Source of the DNA: Streptomyces sp. Tu 3180
Lineage (GTDB): Bacteria; Actinomycetota; Actinomycetes; Streptomycetales; Streptomycetaceae
Direction: 5' to 3'
DNA length: 64,000 nt
Assembly (NCBI RefSeq): GCF_009852415.1
Contig: NZ_WOXS01000002.1
Coordinates: forward strand, 7,542,001 to 7,606,000
In this document: positions 45,484 to 52,267 of the stretch, in pieces
Layout: every line of letters begins with the position of its first letter
Numbering within the stretch: the stretch's first letter is position 1
Notes under the pieces: model-generated
Told to the model about the DNA's origin: nothing
Database searches by the model: none
The model's input: only the letters and a program-made list of their open reading frames with translations
Made by a program: the position numbers and the translations under genes

Positions 45484-45497
45484 GGGCCGGTTCGCCC
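45484..45497. promoter_or_regulatory. Near-match DevR-like box upstream of the universal stress gene
   Basis: GGGCCGGTTCGCCC, one mismatch to GGGNCNNNNGNCCC, 84 bases before the universal stress protein start codon. Confidence 0.35.
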
Positions 45498-45580
45498 CTG
45501 CTGTCCCCGAGCACCGGGTGAGACCGTGAAAGAGGTACCGGCCACTGCACGACGCAGTCCGAGAGAAGGCGGTGGGGATC

Positions 45581-46456
45581 ATGGTGCTTCCCCTGGTCGT
45601 CGGTGTCGACGGGTCGGAGGGCAGTCTTCTGGCCGTGGACTGGGCGGTGGACGAGGCCGCCCGTCACGGTCTCCCGCTGCGGCTGGTCCACGCCTCCCGG
45701 GGGGAGCGCCACGAGGGAGCGCTGCCGAGGACGAGCCGGGAGCGTTCCGCGGAGCAGGTGACGGCGCGTCATCTCGTCGTCTCCGCCGAGGAACGTGTCC
45801 GCAGGCGCAACCCCGGTCTCGAGGTCTCGGCCGAGATCCTGCCCGAAGAGGCGGCGTCCGCCCTCCTGCGCGAGGGGAACGACGCCTTCGCCCTGGTGAC
45901 CGGTTCACGCGGCCGCGGAGAACTGAGGGGAGTGCTGCTCGGCTCGGTCGGTCCGGCCGTCGCGGCCCGCGCGTCCTGCCCGGTCGTCGTGGTCCGGGGC
46001 GACAAGGCCGGCCTCGCCGGAACCCACGAGCGGATCCTGCTCGGTGCCGGCGACCCCGGCACGAGCGGTGAGACCGTCCGGTTCGCCTTCCGGGAGGCCG
46101 AGGCGCGCGGGTGCGAGCTGCACGTCGTCCGCGCCTGGCGCTGCCCCGCGTACGAGAACGCCGACCACTCGGCACCGGCCGCGGATCCGGCGCACCGGCA
46201 CGAGGAACAGGCCTTGGCCCTGGTCGACGCGCTCGTCGCCGAGGCGTCGGCCGATCACCCTGCCGTGCGGGTACACCGGGCGGCGGCCGAGGGACCGGCC
46301 CACAAGGTGCTCGTCCACCGCTCGGCCGCCGCCGACCTCGTGGTCGTCGGCGCACGGCGCAGGTCCGGGCACTTCGGCCTCCGGCTCGGCCGGGTGAGCC
46401 ACACCCTGCTGCACCACGCGGCCTGCCCGGTGGCGGTCGTGCCGCAGCGGGCCTGA
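45581..46456 (+). CDS. Two-domain universal stress protein
   Basis: 291 residues with tandem Usp domains. Domain 1: LVVGVDGSEGSLLAVDWAVDEAARHG and ALVTGSRGRGELRGVLLGSVGPAVAARASCPVVVV (nucleotide-binding G-x2-G-x9-G-S type). Domain 2: RILLGAGDPGTSGETVRFAFREAEARG and DLVVVGARRRSGHFGLRLGRVSHTLLHHAACPVAVV. The second domain has lost the usual GS in its loop (LGRVSH). ATG 45581 preferred to an in-frame GTG nine bases earlier. Members of this class are part of DevR regulons. Confidence 0.9.
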   Translation: MVLPLVVGVDGSEGSLLAVDWAVDEAARHGLPLRLVHASRGERHEGALPRTSRERSAEQVTARHLVVSAEERVRRRNPGLEVSAEILPEEAASALLREGNDAFALVTGSRGRGELRGVLLGSVGPAVAARASCPVVVVRGDKAGLAGTHERILLGAGDPGTSGETVRFAFREAEARGCELHVVRAWRCPAYENADHSAPAADPAHRHEEQALALVDALVAEASADHPAVRVHRAAAEGPAHKVLVHRSAAADLVVVGARRRSGHFGLRLGRVSHTLLHHAACPVAVVPQRA

Positions 46457-46467
46457 CCGCGGGGGGG

Positions 46468-46558
46468 CACGGAGGCTTCACGGGCATGCTGCTGGGCTCG
46501 GTGAGCCAGGGAAGTACCGCACCACGCCCGCTGCCCCGTCGTCACCGTTCCGGTGTGA
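46468..46558 (+). pseudogene. C-terminal fragment of a second universal stress protein
   Basis: HGGFTGMLLGSVSQ reads in one frame; after an extra base near 46510, EVPHHARCPVVTVPV and a TGA follow in the next. This is the conserved Usp C-terminus (G-S-V-S ... H-x-x-C-P-V-V-V). Begins 11 bases after the intact Usp gene, so a tandem copy has been almost entirely deleted. Confidence 0.65.
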
Positions 46559-46884
46559 GGCGACGAACGGCCCCGGGCCCGTCGCCGGGCAGTCCTGTTC
46601 GCGGGCACCGGGCGAGAGAGCGCCCTGGGTCGCGGGCGGCGGACGAGCTGCTGCGGGTGGCGGGCCTGCGCGGCAACGCCCGGCTGGTTCCGCGTCCCGG
46701 GCCGCCCGGCCCCGCGCGCGGGGCGGAGTCGTCCGTTCGGAGCCACGTCGTGCCGGCCCCCCGATGAGGTCGGACGACGTCTGCGCCACCGTCCGCCCTC
46801 GTCGCGCGGTCCGGCCGGCTGGTTTTCCACGTTCGCGGGAATGGGGATGCGTCCGCCCCCGGGGACCCCGTAGGGTGGATCTCC
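46559..46884. other. 326-base interval, probable hflX promoter region
   Basis: No protein-coding character on either strand. TAGGGT at 46871-46876 would make a fair -10 element just upstream of the leader, but no convincing -35 is visible. Confidence 0.35.
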
Positions 46885-46932
46885 ATGACGAACGGAATCT
46901 GATTCTGTGACGCGGCGCGCTCGGAGCGCCGC
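46885..46932 (+). promoter_or_regulatory. hflX leader with five-codon uORF and hairpin
   Basis: ATG 46885 opens a minimal frame Met-Thr-Asn-Gly-Ile-stop (ending 46902), preceded by GGTGGATCTCC. Ten bases later GCGGCGC-loop-GCGCCGC (46912-46932) forms a 7-pair hairpin. The hflX start is 308 bases further on. Resembles leaders in which ribosome stalling on a short uORF by an antibiotic frees a downstream resistance gene. Function not shown. Confidence 0.35.
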
Positions 46933-47209
46933 CCGTAGCGGCCCCGGCCCCCGAGCCTCCCGCGAGGCTCTCGCCGCCGTGTGGTGCCGCCCGTCCGGTG
47001 TGCCCGGATGTCCGTTCCGGTGTCGTCGAGTCTTCCTTCGCTCCCCCCCACCCCTGGCCCGGCAGCTGTCGTGGCGAGTCCCGGTGGCGGCCACGGGTGC
47101 GGAGCGTTCCCGAGCCGTCCCCCGGAGCGGAACCCACCGCGGTTCCCGCGCCCACCGGCCCTTGCCCCCCCACCGGCTTCAGTACCGCCCGTGCAACGGA
47201 AGGACGTAT

Positions 47210-48658
47210 ATGACGCGCCCCGACCACTTCACCCCCCGCCATCAGCGTGCCGATGCCCTCATGGACGACCGGTTCGCCGCGGCCGGGGCCGACGACCTGG
47301 ACGGCGAGCAGTACGAACGGGAGGAACGGGCCGCGCTGCGCCGCGTGGCCGGCCTGTCCACCGAACTCAGCGACGTGAACACGGTCGAGTACCGGCAACT
47401 GCGCCTGGAGCGGGTCGTCCTCGTCGGGATCTGGACCTCCGGCACGGCCGAGGACGCCGAGCGCTCCCTCGCCGAACTCGCCGCCCTGGCCGAGACGGCC
47501 GGCGCCCTGGTGCTGGACGGGGTCGTCCAGCGCCGCAGCAAGCCGGACCCGGCCACGTACATCGGTTCCGGCAAGGCGTCGGAACTACGGGAGATCGTCG
47601 AGGAGACCGGTGCCGACACCGTGGTCTGCGACGGTGAACTCAGCCCCGCCCAACTGGTCCGGCTGGAAGAGGTCGTCCGGGTCAAGGTCGTCGACCGTAC
47701 GGCGCTGATCCTGGACATCTTCGCCCAGCACGCGAAGACCCGTGAGGGCAAGGCCCAGGTGGCGCTGGCGCAGATGCAGTACATGCTGCCCCGGCTGCGC
47801 GGCTGGGGGCAGTCGATGTCCCGGCAGATGGGCGGCGGCGGAGGCGGTGGCATGGCCACCCGCGGCCCCGGCGAGACGAAGATCGAGACGGACCGGCGGC
47901 AGATCCAGAAGAAGATGTCCCAACTGCGCCGCGATATCGCACAGCTGAAGACGGGCAGGGACATCAAACGGGAGGAGCGGCGGCGCAACAGCGTGCCGTC
48001 GGTCGCCCTCGCCGGTTACACCAACGCCGGCAAGTCCTCGCTGCTGAACAGGCTCACCGGTGCCGGCGTGCTGGTGCAGAACGCCCTGTTCGCCACCTTG
48101 GACACGACGGTGCGGCGGGCGACGACGCCCAGCGGCCGCACCCACACCCTCACCGACACCGTGGGATTCGTCCGTCATCTGCCCCACCACCTGGTCGAGG
48201 CGTTCCGTTCCACCATCGAGGAGGTCTCCGACGCGCATCTCGTCCTGCACGTCGTCGACGGGTCGCACCCCGACCCGTGGGCGCAGCTCACCTCCGTGCG
48301 GGAGGTCCTGCGGGAGGTGGGCGCCGCGGCGGGCACGGAGGTCGTGGTCGTCAACAAGGCCGACGCGGCCGACCCCGAGGTGCTGGCGCGGCTGCTGGAG
48401 GCCGAGCCGGGCGCGGTCGTCGTCTCCGCGCGGACCGGTCAGGGCGTGGAGGAGCTGCGGGCCCTGATCGACGAGCGGCTGCCCAGCCCGACCGAGGAGA
48501 TCGAGGTCATGCTGCCCTTCTCGGCGGGGAACCTGGTCTCCCGCGCCCACCGCGAGGGCGAGGTGCTCTCCGTCGAGCACACCCCGCAGGGCACGCTCCT
48601 CAAGGCCCGGGTCGAACCGGCACTCGCGTCCGAACTGAGGGCGCACCTGCCCGTCTGA
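47210..48658 (+). CDS. hflX: GTPase HflX, ribosome-splitting factor
   Basis: 482 residues. N-terminal HflX domain with PATYIGSGKASELREIVEETGADTVVCDGELSPAQLVRLEE and RTALILDIFAQHAKTREGKAQVALAQMQYMLPRL; Gly-rich RQMGGGGGGGMATRGPGETKIE; G domain with GYTNAGKSSLLNRLTG (P-loop), LTDTVGFVRHLPHHL (G3) and VVNKADA (G4); C-terminal domain to 482. Rescues stalled or antibiotic-bound 70S ribosomes by splitting them. ATG follows GGAAGGACGTAT. Convergent with an ABC-F gene, both next to a biosynthetic cluster. Confidence 0.95.
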   Translation: MTRPDHFTPRHQRADALMDDRFAAAGADDLDGEQYEREERAALRRVAGLSTELSDVNTVEYRQLRLERVVLVGIWTSGTAEDAERSLAELAALAETAGALVLDGVVQRRSKPDPATYIGSGKASELREIVEETGADTVVCDGELSPAQLVRLEEVVRVKVVDRTALILDIFAQHAKTREGKAQVALAQMQYMLPRLRGWGQSMSRQMGGGGGGGMATRGPGETKIETDRRQIQKKMSQLRRDIAQLKTGRDIKREERRRNSVPSVALAGYTNAGKSSLLNRLTGAGVLVQNALFATLDTTVRRATTPSGRTHTLTDTVGFVRHLPHHLVEAFRSTIEEVSDAHLVLHVVDGSHPDPWAQLTSVREVLREVGAAAGTEVVVVNKADAADPEVLARLLEAEPGAVVVSARTGQGVEELRALIDERLPSPTEEIEVMLPFSAGNLVSRAHREGEVLSVEHTPQGTLLKARVEPALASELRAHLPV

Positions 48659-48666
48659 GCCGGCCC

Positions 48667-48697
48667 GGGGTGCGGGGGCGCGGCGCCCCCGCACCCC
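48667..48697. terminator. Strong hairpin between hflX and the ABC-F gene
   Basis: Perfect 14-base stem (GGGGTGCGGGGGCG / CGCCCCCGCACCCC) with a 3-base loop, eight bases after the hflX stop and 87 before the ABC-F stop. Serves both converging genes. Confidence 0.8.
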
Positions 48698-48783
48698 GCC
48701 GTGTCCGGGGCCGGGGACGCCCCCGCGCCCACCGGCCTGCCGAGCCGGCCGGGGACACCCGACCTCCCGGCCGGGTGCGGGCC

Positions 48784-50421
48784 TCAGGTGCCCGGCCGTG
48801 GGGTCGGGGCGCCGGTGATCTCGCCGTTCTTCAGGACGAGTTCGGGACCCTCCCAGGACCGTCGCAGCCAGCGGTCGTGGGAGGCCACGACGACGGCCCC
48901 GGGCGCGGTCCGCAACGCCTCCTCCAGTTCCTCGGCGAGGCTGAGGGAGAGATGGTTCGTCGGCTCGTCCAGCAGCAGGACGTCCGGCGGCCGGGCGATC
49001 AGCAGGGCCAGGGCGACCCGGCGCCGCTGGCCGATGGACAGCTGCCCCACCGGCCGGCCGAGGTCGCGGGCCGGGAGCAGCCCCAGCTGCGACAGCGGCG
49101 GGGAGTCCGCGCGCGCGGCCCGCTCGTACAACTGGCTCGCGCTGCGCCGGTCGTCGGGGAAGCCGACGTCCTGCTCCAGCAGCCCGACCCGCACCCCGGG
49201 AGCCCGTTCCACCGTCCCGGAGTGCGGTGCGAGGCGACCGGCGACCACGTTCAACAGGGTCGACTTGCCCGCCCCGTTGGGGCCCGTGACCAGCAGCCGT
49301 TCGGCGGGGCCGACATCGAGGCGGTCCACGCGCAACCGCCCCGCCAGCTCCACGGAGCGCAGCGACACCGCGGGCCCGTCGTCCTCCGCCGCCCTGCCGG
49401 TGAGCGTGGCGGCGAACCGCAGCGGGTCCGGGGGCCGCCGCACCTGGGCGCGTTCCAGCTCCTCCAGCCGGTGCTGGGCGTTGCGGACCCGCCGGGAGAT
49501 CTGCCGCTGCACCCGGCCGCCGGCCCGGTCGTAGGCCATCTTGTTGTTGTCCTTCATGGCCCGCGCGTGGTTGACGGCCCGCGCGGTCACGTCCACCGAG
49601 GCGCGCAGCTGGGCGAGTTCCTCCTGCTCGGCCTCGTACTGCTGCTCCCAGCGCAGCCGTTCCAGCCGCTTGGCCCGCAGGTAGTACGAGTACGAGCCGC
49701 CGTAGTGCGTCACCCCGCCCCGGGACGGGTCCAGGTCGAGGATGTCGGTGCACACCGCGTCCAGGAACATCCGGTCGTGGGAGGCCAGCACCACCGCGCC
49801 CGGCATCTCGTTCAGCCGCTGCTCCAGGAAGCCGACCGCGTCGTCGTCCAGGTGGTTGGTCGGCTCGTCCAGCAGCATGGCCTGCGGCTGCCGGACGAGC
49901 AGGGCCGCCAGCGCCAGCCGGGAACGCTGCCCGCCGGACAGCGTCCCCAGCGTCCGCCGCGGATCCACGGACCCCAGACCGAGACCGGTGAGCACCAGCC
50001 GGGCGCGCCGGTCGGCGTCCCACAGGTCGTGCTGCTGCGCCCACTCCAGGGTGTCGCCGTAGGCCGCGAGGGCCTCCGCGTCGTCCGGAGCCGTCTCCAG
50101 CCGGGCCGACAGCTCCTCCAGCCGGGCCGCGGCGGCCCGGATGCCGGACAGGGCGTCGTCCACCACGTCCTGCACGGTGGTGTCCGGGGGAAACGACAGT
50201 TCCTGCCGCAGGAACCCGCAGTCCTCGGGCCGGTCGACCGTGCCGGAGTCGGGTTCCTCGACGCCGGCGAGGAGCCGCAGCAGCGTCGACTTCCCGACGC
50301 CGTTCTCCCCGACCAGGCCCATCCGCCGGCCGGGGGAGACCGACAGCGAGAGCCCGTTCAGCACCCGGTGGTCCGCGTAGTACTTGACGAGGTCGACGGC
50401 CTGGAGGCGCACAGTCGGCAT
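48784..50421 (-). CDS. ABC-F ATPase, antibiotic-resistance ribosome-protection type
   Basis: 545 residues, two ABC domains without membrane segments. First: GLVGENGVGKSTLL, LSGGQRSRL, AMLLDEPTNHLD. Second: VTGPNGAGKSTLL, LSIGQRRRV, VLLLDEPTNHLS. Between them (about 235-320) lies the charged interdomain linker helix pair (YYLRAKRLERLRWEQQYEAE) that reaches into the ribosome in ARE proteins. Such proteins dislodge drugs bound at the peptidyl-transferase centre or exit tunnel. Downstream of the exporter gene with 67 bases between, likely one operon. Confidence 0.9.
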   Translation of the reverse strand: MPTVRLQAVDLVKYYADHRVLNGLSLSVSPGRRMGLVGENGVGKSTLLRLLAGVEEPDSGTVDRPEDCGFLRQELSFPPDTTVQDVVDDALSGIRAAAARLEELSARLETAPDDAEALAAYGDTLEWAQQHDLWDADRRARLVLTGLGLGSVDPRRTLGTLSGGQRSRLALAALLVRQPQAMLLDEPTNHLDDDAVGFLEQRLNEMPGAVVLASHDRMFLDAVCTDILDLDPSRGGVTHYGGSYSYYLRAKRLERLRWEQQYEAEQEELAQLRASVDVTARAVNHARAMKDNNKMAYDRAGGRVQRQISRRVRNAQHRLEELERAQVRRPPDPLRFAATLTGRAAEDDGPAVSLRSVELAGRLRVDRLDVGPAERLLVTGPNGAGKSTLLNVVAGRLAPHSGTVERAPGVRVGLLEQDVGFPDDRRSASQLYERAARADSPPLSQLGLLPARDLGRPVGQLSIGQRRRVALALLIARPPDVLLLDEPTNHLSLSLAEELEEALRTAPGAVVVASHDRWLRRSWEGPELVLKNGEITGAPTPRPGT

Positions 50422-50488
50422 GGGGGGACCTTCGTTCCTGATCGGGGGCGTCAGTGCGGTCGGGCGGGGGCGGGCGTGCCGGCCGGTG

Positions 50489-51895
50489 TCACGCCGGACC
50501 GGACTCGGCGGCGTCCCGGGCGCGCGGCTCGTGCCGCACCACCAGGAACGAGACGACGCAGGACAGCGCGGCGAGCACGGTCGCCGTGGCCATGGCGGTC
50601 CCGAAGCGCCCGCCCGTCCCGCCGAGGGCGATCCCCACCAGCGCCAGCCCGACGGCTCCGCCGAGCTGCTGGCTGGAGTTGACCAGCGACGCGATGACGC
50701 CCGAGGTCCGTTCGTCGGCGCCGTGCGTGGAGGCCGTCGCGGAGGAGGGCAGTCCGGCACCGATGCCGGTGGCGAACAGCAGGATGCCCGGCAGCAGACC
50801 CACATAGCCGAGGTCCGCGCCCTGAGCCCAGGCGAGCAGCAGCGCGCCCACCGCCGTGACGAAGCATGCGACCGTCAGCACCCGGCCCGCGCCGTGGCGC
50901 ACCGTGGCCCGCTCACCGAGCTTGACACCGCTCAGCGAGCCGAGCGCGAACGGCACGTAGGCCAGACCCGCGGCCAGCGGCTCGTAGCCCAGGCCGTTCT
51001 GCAGGTACAGCGTCAGCACCAGGAAGCCCTGGAACATCGCCGCCGACAGCAGCACCGCGGCGAGCAGCGCCCGGGACCGCACCGGCGCGGCGAACACGCC
51101 CTTGGCCACCAGGGGGCTGGCCGAGCGGCGCTGGTCGACGACGAAGGCGGCCAGCAGCGACAGCGCCAGCACCGCGGTGACCGCCGTCGCCCGCGGGTTC
51201 TCCTCGCCCTCGACCGACAGCAGGGCGTACACGAGGAGGGACAGGCCGCCGGTGAGGAGCGTCGCGCCGCGCCAGTTCAGCGGCTGCCCGGCACCGCCCG
51301 GGTGCACGCCGCGCACCAGCCGGGGCAGCAGGAACAGGGCCACCGCGGCGATCGGCAGGTTGATGAGGAACACCCACCGCCAGGAGGCGTATCCGGTGAT
51401 GACACCGGAGAGGATCAGGCCGGCCAGGGCGCCGACGATCGCGGTGGCCCCCCACACGGCGAAGGCCCGGGCCCGCGCCGCGGGCTCGGAGAAGACCAGG
51501 GTCATCAGCCCCAGGACGGCGGGGGCCACCAGCGCGGCGCCCAGCCCCTGCAGCGCGCGGGCGCCGATGAGCTGCCAGGGCTCCACGGCCAGGCCGCAGG
51601 CGAGGGAGGCGAGGGCGAAGACGGCGGTGCCGGCGGAGAAGGTCCGCACGAGGCTGAAGCGGTCGCCCAGCCGCCCGCCGAGGATCAGGAAGCCGCCGAA
51701 CGTCAGCATGTAGACGTTGATCACCCAGACGACGGACGAGGGGCCGAAGTCCAGCTCCCGCTGGATGGTCGGCAGTGCGATGTTGACGACGTTGTCGTCC
51801 ATGGTGAGCAGGAGCTGGGTCACACACAGGACGGCCAGGACGGCCCGGGGGTGCGAGGTGCCCGTGTCCTGCGCTGTCGAAGGCGCGCTCTGCAT
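50489..51895 (-). CDS. DHA2-family (14-helix) MFS drug exporter
   Basis: 468 residues. N-terminal LLTMDDNVVNIALPTIQRELDFGPSSVVWVINVYML and LGGRLGDRFSLVRTFSAG (motif A) are typical of EmrB/QacA-type transporters; about 14 hydrophobic segments follow, including GLILSGVITGYASWRWVFLINLPI (motif C region). Probably exports the product of the adjacent PKS/NRPS cluster. Same strand as the cluster and the ABC-F gene. Confidence 0.9.
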   Translation of the reverse strand: MQSAPSTAQDTGTSHPRAVLAVLCVTQLLLTMDDNVVNIALPTIQRELDFGPSSVVWVINVYMLTFGGFLILGGRLGDRFSLVRTFSAGTAVFALASLACGLAVEPWQLIGARALQGLGAALVAPAVLGLMTLVFSEPAARARAFAVWGATAIVGALAGLILSGVITGYASWRWVFLINLPIAAVALFLLPRLVRGVHPGGAGQPLNWRGATLLTGGLSLLVYALLSVEGEENPRATAVTAVLALSLLAAFVVDQRRSASPLVAKGVFAAPVRSRALLAAVLLSAAMFQGFLVLTLYLQNGLGYEPLAAGLAYVPFALGSLSGVKLGERATVRHGAGRVLTVACFVTAVGALLLAWAQGADLGYVGLLPGILLFATGIGAGLPSSATASTHGADERTSGVIASLVNSSQQLGGAVGLALVGIALGGTGGRFGTAMATATVLAALSCVVSFLVVRHEPRARDAAESGPA

Positions 51896-52267
51896 GGGTG
51901 GGGGTCCTCTCGGGTACGGGGTCGACGGCGCACCGCGTCAGACGCGGAAGGCGAACCGCGACACGGCGGTCACGCTGATCCCCGTGCGGACGCCCCCCGG
52001 AGGGGCCCGGCCGGGGCGGCGGGCACCCGTACGGTGCGGCACGCGGGCGCCGGCGGCGCGCACACGGGCGCCGCCGGCGGTGCGGCGGGGACGCGGCGTC
52101 GCCCACCCCCGGCCGGGGCCCGCGCTCCGGTCCGGTCGGCGGCGTGGGTCCGGCGCGCGGCTGACGGGACGGGCATCGGTGCGGGCGCTCGCTTCGCTGG
52201 GGTCGACTGCACAGAGGCCGCCGCGATGACGCGCGACGGCGCCGCGGCGACGAGTGGTGAGAGTCTG
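51896..52267. other. 372-base interval upstream of the exporter gene
   Basis: No gene recognised. It must hold the exporter/ABC-F promoter and the end of the biosynthetic transcript. I could not pick out a confident promoter, operator or terminator by eye. Confidence 0.4.

Noticed and set aside
46823..46876. WhiB7-type promoter for hflX
   Set aside because: A TTTT stretch and TAGGGT are present, but the AT-rich element is about 20 bases too far from where the -35 should be.
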